NCBI GenBank assembly: GCA_016124275.1
Contig: WGOA01000052.1
Coordinates: 1 to 64,000 of the forward strand
Reading direction: 5' to 3'
Origin: Bacteroidota bacterium
Lineage (GTDB): Bacteria; Bacteroidota; Bacteroidia; Chitinophagales; BACL12
DNA: 64,000 bases
The position numbers and the translations under genes are program-made. Of this stretch, positions 37,970 to 47,321 are shown one piece after another. Numbering within the stretch: position 1 is the first letter of the stretch; each line of letters opens with the position of its first letter. The notes below the pieces were generated by a model, which was given only the letters and a program-made list of their open reading frames with translations, did no database searches and had not been told where the DNA came from.

Positions 37970-38392
37970 ATGACTTCCTACAATGCCGATAACGCTCCCG
38001 CCCCGGTTGGGCTCTATCCACACGCCCGCCGTGTGGGTGATTTGTTGTTTTTGTCCGGTATCGGGCCGCGCAGCGCAGATGGAAAGTCCATTCCGGGATT
38101 GGAGCTGGATGCCAGTGGCAATTTTGTCACCTTTGACTTTGAAGCGCAGTGCCATTCGGTGTTCCGCAACGTGAAGGCGGTGCTTAAGGCGTCGGATGCG
38201 CTTTGGGAAGATCTGGTGGACGTAACGGTTTTCCTCACCAACATGAAGCGCGATTTCCAAACGTACAACCGGGTGTACGCCGAATACTTCAAGGACCATC
38301 AGCCCTGCCGCACCACGGTAGAAATCAGCAGCCTGCCTACCCCGATAGCCATCGAGGTCAAGTGCATTGCCTTTGTGGGATCGCGGGTTTAG
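37970..38392 (+). CDS. RidA-family protein, candidate 2-aminomuconate deaminase
   Basis: APVGLYPHARRVGDLLFLSGIGPR; PCRTTVEISSLPTPIAIEVKCIA; position next to the AMS dehydrogenase. Confidence 0.85.
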   Translation: MTSYNADNAPAPVGLYPHARRVGDLLFLSGIGPRSADGKSIPGLELDASGNFVTFDFEAQCHSVFRNVKAVLKASDALWEDLVDVTVFLTNMKRDFQTYNRVYAEYFKDHQPCRTTVEISSLPTPIAIEVKCIAFVGSRV

Positions 38393-38450
38393 GCGCGCAA
38401 GGGGTGATGGCCTACAAGTTGAGGGCGCGCAATAGCCGATGGTGCGCAAC

Positions 38451-39383
38451 TCAGGTGCCCCATTCGCGGATCTGGCGTTCGGTCCAGAGCTCGGGGAAAA
38501 AGACCAGTTGCTGTTGGTTGGGGGGCAGGTACTTTTGCCAGTTGGTGCCGCCGGTGGCAGCGATAACGTCCGGGTCGCGGTTCAGGTAACGCGCCGCTGA
38601 TTTCAGGTGCACCAGTGGCCACGCCACATTGGCCAGGTGGTCGTAGTCGCGCAGCATGTTGGTCAGTTCCTCGTCGCGCTCTTGTTCCGGCAGCTGTTTG
38701 TAGCGCGCCAACAGATGATGGCCCCGGTAGCGATCCATCAATTCCAGAAAGGTCTTGCTGTATTTGGCCAGGAATTGCCGGAGGGTCAGCGTTTTTCGCC
38801 CTGAAGCCAATTCGCGACCGCCGCGTTGCCAGTAGAGGTTGTCCAACAGCACCTGGTAGTCGTTTTCGCTGCGGAACCCTTCGCGCTGGGACCAGGCCAC
38901 GAGGTTGTGTGCATCGGTGCTGGTCATCTCGATCATGCGGTATTGGGCGGACTGAAAACCCGAGGCGGGCAAGAGGGCCATTCGAAATTGCAGAAACTGC
39001 TCTTTCTCCATGCCGTCAATCATGATGCTGAACGAGTCGGTCAAATGGCGGAAGTAATTGTTGATGCGCTTCATGCGCAGTTTGAACACGGCTCCATGGA
39101 GCTCATCGGTAAAGGCCAGCTGTTCAATTTCGTTGAGAATGAGCTTGAAATACAGCTCTGTAATCTGGTGGTAAAGGATAAAAATTTTCTCATCCGGAAA
39201 AATCGTGCGCGGATTTTGCAGGCTCAGCAGCACGTCAAGGTGTGTGTAATCCCAGTAGGTCAGGTAATCGGAGTGGATGAGCCCGTCCAGATACGAGCGC
39301 ATGTCCTGGCCCATGGCCGCGTATTTTTCCTCCAGGGTGTGAATGCGCTGGATGATGTCGTCCGGAAGGGTTTTTTCTTGCAT
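38451..39383 (-). CDS. kynA: tryptophan 2,3-dioxygenase
   Basis: YHQITELYFKLILNEIEQL; QFRMALLPASGFQSAQYRMIEM; ATGGTNWQKYLPP. Confidence 0.95.
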   Translation of the reverse strand: MQEKTLPDDIIQRIHTLEEKYAAMGQDMRSYLDGLIHSDYLTYWDYTHLDVLLSLQNPRTIFPDEKIFILYHQITELYFKLILNEIEQLAFTDELHGAVFKLRMKRINNYFRHLTDSFSIMIDGMEKEQFLQFRMALLPASGFQSAQYRMIEMTSTDAHNLVAWSQREGFRSENDYQVLLDNLYWQRGGRELASGRKTLTLRQFLAKYSKTFLELMDRYRGHHLLARYKQLPEQERDEELTNMLRDYDHLANVAWPLVHLKSAARYLNRDPDVIAATGGTNWQKYLPPNQQQLVFFPELWTERQIREWGT

Positions 39384-39404
39384 GGGTAGGCGTTTAGCGG
39401 TGCC

Positions 39405-41519
39405 TCAGCGAAGTTCGCTTGTGAAGGCGAGGAACTCCTCTTCGGTCATAACCTGAATGCTGCCGATTTCTTGCGCTTTTTTGAGTTTAGAGCCGGCTTT
39501 TTCGCCCACCACCAGAATGTCGAGATTGGCCGATACGGCACTCAGGTTGCGGCCGCCGTGGCGCTCCACCACTTCTTTAGCCTGCTCGCGGCCGAGGCGC
39601 TGCAACGTGCCGGTGAACAGCACGGTTTTGCCGCTCAGCACGCCCTGGCCGGGTTTTTCTTCGGCCAGGGTGCGGGTGTTGAGGCCCAGTGCTTCCAGTT
39701 CGGCCAACAGTTCCTGATTCCTGGGGTTGGCAAAGAATTCCGAAATGCTGCGCGCCACCACCGGACCGATGTCTTCAATCTGCATTAATGCCTCCTGGTC
39801 TAACCCGATGAGGTCATTCAGTCCGTTCACGTGGCGTGTCAGGGCTTTGGCGGTGGTGATGCCGACGTGCCGGATGCCCAGCGCGTTGATGAGCCGGAAC
39901 AGCGGACGTGACTTGGAGCGTTCCACGCCCTGTTGCAGGTTGGTCACGGCTTTTTTCCCCCATCCTTTCATTTGCTCAATCAGCGTGTAGTCCAGCTTGT
40001 AGATGTCGGGAATGCTACGGAGCAGGCCTTCCTGGTAAAAGCGGCCGACGATGTCTTTGCCCAGCCCGTCAATGTCCATGGCGTTTTTGGACACGAAATG
40101 GATGAGGCGTTCTTCGGCTTGGGCGGGGCATTCGGCGTTGGTGCAGCGCACGGCTACTTCGCCTTCCGCGCGGCTGAGCGGGCCCTCGCAACTGGGGCAG
40201 GTCAGGGGAAAAACAATGGGCGCTTCGCTGCCTGTTCGCGCTTCAACCACAACTCCGGCTATGTAGGGGATCACGTCACCGGCCCGCTCTACTTTGACCA
40301 GGTCGCCGATGCGGATGTCTTTTTCGTTGATCTGGTCCTGGTTGTGCAGCGAAATGGAACTTATGGTGACGCCGGCCAGCGATACCGGTTCCACTTTGGC
40401 CACCGGGGTGATGGCGCCGGTGCGGCCCACCTGGTACTCCACGCGGAGCAGGCGGCTGCTGGCCTGTTTGGCTTTGAATTTGAACGCGATAGCCCAGCGC
40501 GGGTGGTGCGCTGTGGCCCCGCAACGGCGCTGCATGGCCAGGCTGTTGACTTTGACCACCATGCCGTCAATCTCGTAGCGGTAGTCATCGCGGCGCAGTT
40601 CCCACTGCTGGATAAACGCAATCACCGGGGCAATGCCTTGGCACAAGCCCATGGCCTCACCCGGCACGCGAAATCCGAGGTTGAGCAAATGGTCCAGGTT
40701 GCCACTGTGCGTTTGGAAGGGGCTGTTGGTTGCGCCCAGCAGGTCTTCGCCTGCGGCATTAACGGCATAGCCCAAATGAAAGACAAAACTTTCCAGACCG
40801 CGTTGGGCCACTTCGGCGGGATCTTTCATGCGCAGGCCCCCGGCTGCGGTGTTGCGCGGGTTCTGAAACCGCGGCAGCCCTACGGCTTCGCGGGATTGGT
40901 TCATCCGGGCGAAGACAGCTTTGTCAATCACAACCTCGCCGCGCACTTCAACCAGCGCAGCTCCGAGCTGGTCAAAAGCGGCCGTTTTGGGGATGCCGCC
41001 AATGACGGGCACATTGGCCGAAATGTCTTCGCCTGCAACGCCATCGCCGCGGGTAGCCCCGCGGTCCAACAACCCGTTGCGGTATTGCAGCGAAATGCTG
41101 GAACCGTCGAATTTGGGCTCCACGCAATACTCCACTTCGTCCACGCCGCAGAGCCCGCGCACGCGGCGGTCCCATTCCAGCAAGTCTTCGGCGTTGTAGG
41201 AGTTCTCCAGCGACAGCATGGGCACCGCATGGGCGACGGTAGCCGACGCGTCAGCCAGGCCCCGGGCAACGCGCTGCGTCGGCGAGTCGGGGACCAGCAG
41301 TTCCGGGTGTTCGTTTTCCAGTTGCCGGAGCTCGGCAAAAAGTCGGTCGTAGTCGGGGTCAGGAATTACCTGCTCGGCTTCGAGGTAGTATTGCCGGTCC
41401 AGGAATTCCAACACGGTGCGAAGGGCCGCCGCGCGATCAGCAGGTTCTTCGGGCCCTTCGCCGGTCAGCAGTTCGCGCAGGCTTTGCCGCAGTGCATCGT
41501 TTTCGTCGCGTTCCGTCAT
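39405..41519 (-). CDS. ligA: NAD-dependent DNA ligase
   Basis: YCVEPKFDGSSISLQYRNG KxDG motif; GDLVKVERAGDVIPY; zinc-finger cysteines; BRCT-like C-terminus; start corrected to MTERDEN. Confidence 0.96.
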   Translation of the reverse strand: MTERDENDALRQSLRELLTGEGPEEPADRAAALRTVLEFLDRQYYLEAEQVIPDPDYDRLFAELRQLENEHPELLVPDSPTQRVARGLADASATVAHAVPMLSLENSYNAEDLLEWDRRVRGLCGVDEVEYCVEPKFDGSSISLQYRNGLLDRGATRGDGVAGEDISANVPVIGGIPKTAAFDQLGAALVEVRGEVVIDKAVFARMNQSREAVGLPRFQNPRNTAAGGLRMKDPAEVAQRGLESFVFHLGYAVNAAGEDLLGATNSPFQTHSGNLDHLLNLGFRVPGEAMGLCQGIAPVIAFIQQWELRRDDYRYEIDGMVVKVNSLAMQRRCGATAHHPRWAIAFKFKAKQASSRLLRVEYQVGRTGAITPVAKVEPVSLAGVTISSISLHNQDQINEKDIRIGDLVKVERAGDVIPYIAGVVVEARTGSEAPIVFPLTCPSCEGPLSRAEGEVAVRCTNAECPAQAEERLIHFVSKNAMDIDGLGKDIVGRFYQEGLLRSIPDIYKLDYTLIEQMKGWGKKAVTNLQQGVERSKSRPLFRLINALGIRHVGITTAKALTRHVNGLNDLIGLDQEALMQIEDIGPVVARSISEFFANPRNQELLAELEALGLNTRTLAEEKPGQGVLSGKTVLFTGTLQRLGREQAKEVVERHGGRNLSAVSANLDILVVGEKAGSKLKKAQEIGSIQVMTEEEFLAFTSELR

Positions 41520-41522
41520 GGT

Positions 41523-41583
41523 TTGGGCAAACTTGGGGAAACTCTTGAGCAAACTTGGGCAAACTTGAGCGAACTTGTCAAAC
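41523..41583. repeat. 10-bp direct repeat array TTGRGCAAAC in ligA leader
   Basis: TTGGGCAAAC TTGGGGAAAC TC TTGAGCAAAC TTGGGCAAAC TTGAGCGAAC TTGTCAAAC. Confidence 0.85.
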
Positions 41584-41820
41584 GGTGGAAGGCAAGAGCG
41601 CGTCAATGGCGGCAGCGAGTTTGTGGTCTTTTTCGGTGACCACATCGCCGGCGTCGTGCGTGTTCAGGTAAATGTCCACCTTGTTGTAAACGTTGGTCCA
41701 GTAGGGGTGGTGGTTGTGCTGCTCGGCCAACAGGGCCACCCTGGTCATGAAGGCAAATGCCTGGCTAAAATCGTTGAACTGGAAACTGCGATGCAGTTGG
41801 TTATTCTTTTCGGTCCACAT
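41578..41820 (-). CDS. 4a-hydroxytetrahydrobiopterin dehydratase (pterin-4a-carbinolamine dehydratase)
   Basis: [52 protein letters not shown] family signature. Confidence 0.93.
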   Translation of the reverse strand: MWTEKNNQLHRSFQFNDFSQAFAFMTRVALLAEQHNHHPYWTNVYNKVDIYLNTHDAGDVVTEKDHKLAAAIDALLPSTV

Positions 41821-41824
41821 GCCC

Positions 41825-41832
41825 TAAAGGTA
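41825..41832 (-). promoter_or_regulatory. -7 element TACCTTTA, 4 nt from ATG
   Basis: Minus strand TACCTTTA-GGGC-ATGTGGACC. Confidence 0.45.
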
Positions 41833-41838
41833 AGGCCT

Positions 41839-42885
41839 CTAAAAGTTCCAGTCGCCGGTGTCGAGGGTCTCCACGCAATGGCGCAGCAGATCGATGGACG
41901 CGCGGATGTCGGCTTTGTGGCACATTTCAATGACGGAGTGAATGTGCCGCGTGGGAATGGACACGGCTCCGGAAATGGCGCCGCGCGTGGCCATGCGCTG
42001 GATGCCGGCCGTGTCGGTGCCGCCCTTGGGCAGCACTTCGGGTTGCCAGGAAATGCCGTGGTCCGTGGCTACTTTTTTCATGAAGCGGACCATGCGGTAA
42101 TCGCAGATGACCGAAGCGTCCATGATTTTGATGGCCGTGCCTTTGCCCAGTTTGGTCACCATTTCTTCGGGACGGGCGCCGGGCGTGTCGAACGCGATGG
42201 TGGTGTCCAGGCCGAATCCGAAGTCGGGGTTGATGCCGTGGGCGCTGACGTTGGCGCCGCGGATGCCCACTTCTTCCTGCACGGTGAAGACGGCGTAAAA
42301 GTCGAAGGGCGACTTTTTCATTTCGCGCAACACTTCGATCAGAATGTACACCGAAACGCGGTTGTCCAGCGATTTGACGTTGACGCATTCGCCCATTTCA
42401 ATGAGCTTGCGCTCGCGGCTCACCGGGTCGCCGATGTTGACCAGTTTGTTGACTTCATCGGCGGGCAGACCCAGATCAATGAAGTAATCTTCCAGGTGCA
42501 AGGGTTTGTTGCGCTCCTCCGGGGTCATCAGGTGAATGGGTTTGGAGCCCATCACGCCGACCAGGTCTTCGCGACCGTGCACAATAACCCGCTGTGCGGT
42601 CAGGGTTTTGGGGTCAAAGCCACCGAGGGGGACAAAATGCAGGAATCCATTTTCGTCAATGTGCGAGACCATGAACCCGATTTCGTCCATGTGGGCGGCC
42701 GCCATGACTTTTTTGCCGCCTGGTTTTCCTTTTTTCAGCGCGATAACATTTCCCATGTTATCGATGTCCACCGAGTCAACCAGCGGGCGGACTTCGCGGA
42801 GCACAATTTCGCGGATGCGCTGCTCAAAGCCAGGAACACCGGCTACTTCACAGATTTCTGCAAGCAAGGAAACGTTGATGGACAT
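41839..42885 (-). CDS. M42-family aminopeptidase
   Basis: VMAAAHMDEIGFMVSHIDENGFL; VFTVQEEVGIRGANVSAHGINPDFGFGLDTT. Confidence 0.93.
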   Translation of the reverse strand: MSINVSLLAEICEVAGVPGFEQRIREIVLREVRPLVDSVDIDNMGNVIALKKGKPGGKKVMAAAHMDEIGFMVSHIDENGFLHFVPLGGFDPKTLTAQRVIVHGREDLVGVMGSKPIHLMTPEERNKPLHLEDYFIDLGLPADEVNKLVNIGDPVSRERKLIEMGECVNVKSLDNRVSVYILIEVLREMKKSPFDFYAVFTVQEEVGIRGANVSAHGINPDFGFGLDTTIAFDTPGARPEEMVTKLGKGTAIKIMDASVICDYRMVRFMKKVATDHGISWQPEVLPKGGTDTAGIQRMATRGAISGAVSIPTRHIHSVIEMCHKADIRASIDLLRHCVETLDTGDWNF

Positions 42886-42975
42886 GGATGGAGGAGGTTG
42901 GAAGGGTTTGGGATCGGTACAAGACAGAGCGCCGGACTAGTTGCAGGGCTTTGTTGCTGCAAGCTGTTAATGCTC

Positions 42976-44406
42976 TTAGCGCACGACGCCGATTTTGAGC
43001 ATGTTGGTTTTGCTGCGCGAGCCCAGGGGCATGGACCCGGTGTTCAGGACAATGTCGCCGCGGATGATCAGTCCTTTTTCCTTCAGGATTTCCTGGACTT
43101 CGGCGATGGTTTTGTCGGTGCTTTCAAAGCGGTTGTAGTAAAAGGCGCGAACGCCCCAGACCAGGCTCAGCGTTTTGATGAGTTGCTGGCTGTCGGTGAA
43201 GATGTGAATGGAAGCGCCCGGACGCTGGCTGGCCAGCATAAAAGCGGTGTAGCCGGAGCGGGTCATTCCCAAAATAGCCCGCGCGTTAACGTGCATGGCA
43301 ATGTTGGCAGCGTTGTAACAGATGGCATCGCTTAGGTAGGAGGGGGAATCCTTGTCTGGTTTGACTTCGCGGTTGTAGATGGAAGGGTCTTTTTCCACTT
43401 CCGCGATGATGTCGCGCATGGCTTCCACCACCTTGACCGGGAATTGCCCCACGGAAGTTTCTGCAGAAAGCATTACCGCGTCGGCTCCGTCAAATACGGC
43501 GTTGGCCACATCTGTAGCTTCGGCGCGTGTCGGGCGGAAGTGGCTGATCATGCTTTCCATCATCTGCGTGGCAATGATCACTGGCTTGTAGGCGGCCATG
43601 GATTTGCGCGTGATGTGCTTCTGGATCATGGGGATGCGCTCCATTGGCAATTCCACGCCAAGGTCACCGCGGGCCACCATGATGCCATCGCTGGCTTCAA
43701 TGATGGAATCAATTTCTTCCAGTGCTTCAGGTCGCTCAATCTTGGCGATGATGCGGACGTCTTTGTTGTGGTAGTTGATGATGCCGCGCAATTCGCGCAT
43801 ATCATCGGCTTTTCGAACAAAGCTCAGGGCGATCCACTGGATGTCGCAGTCCAAAACCCAGCGTAGGTTTTGCTTGTCGCTTTCCGTCAGGCTGGGTTCG
43901 GAAATGCGGGTATGGGGCATGTTCACCCCTTTTTTGCTGGACAAAAGCCCACCGTAAATGACTTTGGCCCGGACGCGGGTATCGTCAATTTTTTCCATGA
44001 CCCGCAGTTCCAGCTTGCCGTCATCAATGAGCACATGATCGCCTTCGGCTACGTCCCGGGCAAACTGCTCGTAGGAGATGGACACCAGGTCGGCGGTGCA
44101 TTCTACGTTGTCCGTAGTCAGGATAAGTTCGTGGCCTTCGGGAAGCAATACCGTGCCACCGGGCACTTTGCCGGTCCGGATTTTTGGACCTTGCAAGTCG
44201 GCCAACAGGCCGACCGTGGTGCCCAATTCATCGTTGACAGATTGCACCAGCTCGATAACGGCTTTGTGCTTTTGCTCATCGCCGTGGCTCAGGTTGAGGC
44301 GGAAAATGTTTACGCCAGCGCGAATCAGGGCAGCGATCATCTCGCGGCTTTCAATGGCCGGGCCGACAGTTGCGATAATTTTGGTCCGGTTTGGGGTCAG
44401 GTTCAT
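42976..44406 (-). CDS. pyk: pyruvate kinase
   Basis: TKIIATVGPAIESREM; MVARGDLGVELPMERIPMIQKHI; VMLSAETSVGQFPVKVVEAM. Confidence 0.97.
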   Translation of the reverse strand: MNLTPNRTKIIATVGPAIESREMIAALIRAGVNIFRLNLSHGDEQKHKAVIELVQSVNDELGTTVGLLADLQGPKIRTGKVPGGTVLLPEGHELILTTDNVECTADLVSISYEQFARDVAEGDHVLIDDGKLELRVMEKIDDTRVRAKVIYGGLLSSKKGVNMPHTRISEPSLTESDKQNLRWVLDCDIQWIALSFVRKADDMRELRGIINYHNKDVRIIAKIERPEALEEIDSIIEASDGIMVARGDLGVELPMERIPMIQKHITRKSMAAYKPVIIATQMMESMISHFRPTRAEATDVANAVFDGADAVMLSAETSVGQFPVKVVEAMRDIIAEVEKDPSIYNREVKPDKDSPSYLSDAICYNAANIAMHVNARAILGMTRSGYTAFMLASQRPGASIHIFTDSQQLIKTLSLVWGVRAFYYNRFESTDKTIAEVQEILKEKGLIIRGDIVLNTGSMPLGSRSKTNMLKIGVVR

Positions 44407-44846
44407 TCAAAAAGTAAATTTAGCCTACGGCTAACCGTTTGAGGCTCAATGGGAAAAACAGTCTGGATGTTGGGGAGGGGTCGAATAGAAGCGAGGAGGT
44501 CAGGAAACTTATCGGCATACCAGGAACCGTATACGAGGAGAAGGTAATCGGCGTTGCGCTGCCCGGGTAGGAGCAGCTTGCCGCTAAAGCGGTTCGAAAT
44601 TAGGTAAATCGTGGCTTTGTCCATCTCTTCTATGGCCCTGAACCGGGAAAAGCCGCCATTTTCCGGCAAATGTCCGGGCGAAAGTTCCACGTCTTCGATC
44701 CGCTCCAGGTCTATGCCTAAATAGCGGTTCAGCGACCAGGCCATGCGGTAATCGCGCAGCGGAGTGGCTATGCCGCCCAGCAAAAAGTCGGTTTCCAGCC
44801 CGACGTGCAAGGTGTTTTTCCTGATTTTCTCCCCCACAGGGCCCAA
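44403..44846 (-). CDS. IPExxxVDY-family Bacteroidota protein
   Basis: 147 aa; LPGQRNADYLLLVYG; conserved position next to pyk/acpP. Confidence 0.7.
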   Translation of the reverse strand: MGPVGEKIRKNTLHVGLETDFLLGGIATPLRDYRMAWSLNRYLGIDLERIEDVELSPGHLPENGGFSRFRAIEEMDKATIYLISNRFSGKLLLPGQRNADYLLLVYGSWYADKFPDLLASIRPLPNIQTVFPIEPQTVSRRLNLLFE

Positions 44847-45037
44847 ATTACGAACAACAAGGATGGTAAATGGCCATCGTGTTGAGAGAACAGAAAGGGT
44901 GTTTCTTTTACAACTCTTTGACTATCAATTTGGTAGATTTTCACGTGTGGACAATTTTCTCAAGGCTTATTCGCTTATCCTTTGGAATTGCTTTTCTTTG
45001 CGCCACTAATTTTTTTCAGTCCTTTAAATCATTCGCT

Positions 45038-45274
45038 ATGTCCGACATCGCGGAACGCGTAAAAAAGATCATCATTGACAAGCTGGGTGTTGACGAATCC
45101 GAAGTCAACCCTGAAGCCAGTTTCACCAACGACCTGGGGGCCGACTCCCTGGATACTGTGGAGCTCATCATGGAATTTGAGAAGGAATTCAACATCTCTA
45201 TTCCCGATGAACAGGCGGAAAACATCACCAATGTTGGCGAGGCTATTTCCTACCTGGAAGAGCACGTCAAGTAA
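45038..45274 (+). CDS. acpP: acyl carrier protein
   Basis: [23 protein letters not shown] phosphopantetheine site; start corrected to MSDIAERV. Confidence 0.97.
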   Translation: MSDIAERVKKIIIDKLGVDESEVNPEASFTNDLGADSLDTVELIMEFEKEFNISIPDEQAENITNVGEAISYLEEHVK

Positions 45275-45301
45275 TTTTCGCCCAACCGCCCAACGACGGT
45301 T

Positions 45302-46561
45302 ATGGAGCTAAAACGAGTGGTCGTTACCGGCATCGGAGCATTAACTCCGGTCGGGAATACAAGCCTTGCTTTCTGGGAGTCCCTGCTCGCCGGCAGGAGC
45401 GGTGCTGCGCCGATCACTCATTTTGATCCGCAGAATTTCCGCACCCGCTTTGCGTGTGAAGTCAAAAACTTCGACGTTGCGGATCACCTGGATCGCAAGG
45501 AGGCGCGGCGCATGGATCCTTTCGTGCACTTTGCCATGGTTGCCGCTCATGAAGCTGTGCTGGACTCCGGCCTTCTGGATGACGCCGCCCTGGACAAAGA
45601 CCGGGTTGGCGTCATCTGGGGTGCTGGTATTGGCGGTTTGTTGACGTTTGAAGAAGAGATCGGCGGTTTTGCCCGCCGCGAAGACGGGGTGCCTAAATTC
45701 AACCCGTTTTTTATTCCCAAGATGATCATTGACATCTCTTCGGGCCATATCTCCATGCGCTACGGGTTCCGGGGCCTGAATTTCTCCACAGTTTCTGCCT
45801 GCGCGTCTTCTACCAATGCCATCATCGATTCGCTCAACTATATCCGGTTGGGCAAAGCGGTGGCCATTGTTACGGGCGGGTCCGAGGCGGCTGTAACGGC
45901 ATCCGGCATCGGTGGGTTTAACGCGATGAAGGCGCTCAGCGAGCGGAACGATTCCCCCGAAACGGCTTCGCGTCCCTTTGACCTGGACCGCGACGGTTTT
46001 GTTTTAGGCGAGGGCGCTGGTGCGCTCATTCTCGAAGAGCGGGATCACGCCATACGGCGCGGAGCTCGTATTTATGCCGAAGTGGTCGGCGGCGGCATGT
46101 CTGCTGATGCACACCACATGACGGCCCCACACCCGGAAGGGTTGGGTGCTCGCAACGTCATGATGGAAGCGCTGCGGGACGCGGGCATGCAAACTTCGGA
46201 CATTGACTACATCAACGTCCACGGTACGTCAACACCCCTTGGCGATATTGCTGAAACAAAGGCCATTACCGAAGTTTTTGGCGAAGCAGCGTACGACCTG
46301 AATATTTCGTCCACCAAGTCCATGACCGGACATTTGCTGGGGGCTGCTGGAGCCATCGAAGCGCTGGCCTGCATTATGGCCGTGCACGATGATGTCATCC
46401 CACCCACCATCAACCATTTCACCGACGACCCTGCGTTTAATACCCGCCTGAACTTTACGTTTGGCCAACCCGTTCGCCGGAAGGTGCGGGCTGCCCTGAG
46501 CAATACGTTTGGATTTGGCGGCCACAACGCTTCGATTATTGTCAAAAAGCACGACGCTTGA
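45302..46561 (+). CDS. fabF: beta-ketoacyl-ACP synthase II
   Basis: VVVTGIGALTPVGN; VSACASSTNAI; INVHGTSTPLGDIAE; LSNTFGFGGHNAS. Confidence 0.97.
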   Translation: MELKRVVVTGIGALTPVGNTSLAFWESLLAGRSGAAPITHFDPQNFRTRFACEVKNFDVADHLDRKEARRMDPFVHFAMVAAHEAVLDSGLLDDAALDKDRVGVIWGAGIGGLLTFEEEIGGFARREDGVPKFNPFFIPKMIIDISSGHISMRYGFRGLNFSTVSACASSTNAIIDSLNYIRLGKAVAIVTGGSEAAVTASGIGGFNAMKALSERNDSPETASRPFDLDRDGFVLGEGAGALILEERDHAIRRGARIYAEVVGGGMSADAHHMTAPHPEGLGARNVMMEALRDAGMQTSDIDYINVHGTSTPLGDIAETKAITEVFGEAAYDLNISSTKSMTGHLLGAAGAIEALACIMAVHDDVIPPTINHFTDDPAFNTRLNFTFGQPVRRKVRAALSNTFGFGGHNASIIVKKHDA

Positions 46562-47289
46562 TGCTTCGGCTTTTTCGTCAGCAATACAATTACTTTTTCT
46601 CTCCCGATAAGGACTTAGTTCGCCGCCTGCACCGGGTAACCGGAGTTATTCCGCAAAGCGTTGCCCTCTATGCTTTGGCGATGCAGCACAGTTCCGCCTC
46701 GAGCAAGCTTACCGAAAACAACGAGCGTTTGGAATTGCTCGGGGATTCTGTGATTGATTTGGCCGTGGCTGATCATTTGTTTAAGCATTTCCCTTACAAG
46801 CCGGAAGGGTTTTTGACCGAAATGCGCGCTAAACTGGTGAGCCGGGGCATGCTCAATGACATTGCCATCCGCATGGGCCTCAAAGAGCTGATTGTTCGCA
46901 AGGCCAGCGAAGCAGATTTTCACAAGAGTTCCATTGCCGGAAACGCACTCGAAGCGTTAGTCGGCGCTATTTACCTTGATTTGGGTTACCGCGAGGCGCA
47001 CCGTTTTGTGTTGGACCGCATGATCCAGCCCTACATAGATTTAGATGAATTGGTGCGCACCACCGTCAATTTCAAAAGCAAGCTGTTGGAATGGTGCCAA
47101 AAACGCCAGAAGAAACTGCAGTTTAAGCTCATCAGCGAACACCGCGATAAGAACAAATGGGTCTATACCATAGCTGCCATGGTGGACGACGAGAAAGTAG
47201 GCCGGGGCAGTGAATCCAGCAAGAAGCGCGCGGAACAACTGGCTGCAGAAGCCGCCGTATTGCACCTGAAAATAGACCAGGAGGAGTAA
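46558..47289 (+). CDS. rnc: ribonuclease III
   Basis: NERLELLGDSVIDLAVADHLF; ALEALVGAIYLDLGY; C-terminal dsRBD. Confidence 0.95.
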   Translation: MMLRLFRQQYNYFFSPDKDLVRRLHRVTGVIPQSVALYALAMQHSSASSKLTENNERLELLGDSVIDLAVADHLFKHFPYKPEGFLTEMRAKLVSRGMLNDIAIRMGLKELIVRKASEADFHKSSIAGNALEALVGAIYLDLGYREAHRFVLDRMIQPYIDLDELVRTTVNFKSKLLEWCQKRQKKLQFKLISEHRDKNKWVYTIAAMVDDEKVGRGSESSKKRAEQLAAEAAVLHLKIDQEE

Positions 47290-47321
47290 ACGCTGTGCAG
47301 CGCTGCCACTGGGCTAAGGCC

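Noticed and set aside
39933-41639. 568-aa plus-strand ORF antisense to ligA
   Set aside because: Entirely complementary to the conserved ligA coding frame; no domain features.
41575-43335. 586-aa plus-strand ORF opposite the dehydratase, M42 peptidase and pyk
   Set aside because: Runs antisense to well-supported genes, has a His/Val/Gln/Phe-rich shadow composition and no recognisable domain; typical high-GC antisense ORF.
44946-44954. TGTGGACAA, near-match to a DnaA box upstream of acpP
   Set aside because: Single imperfect 9-mer without clustering or an AT-rich origin context; expected by chance in 64 kb.
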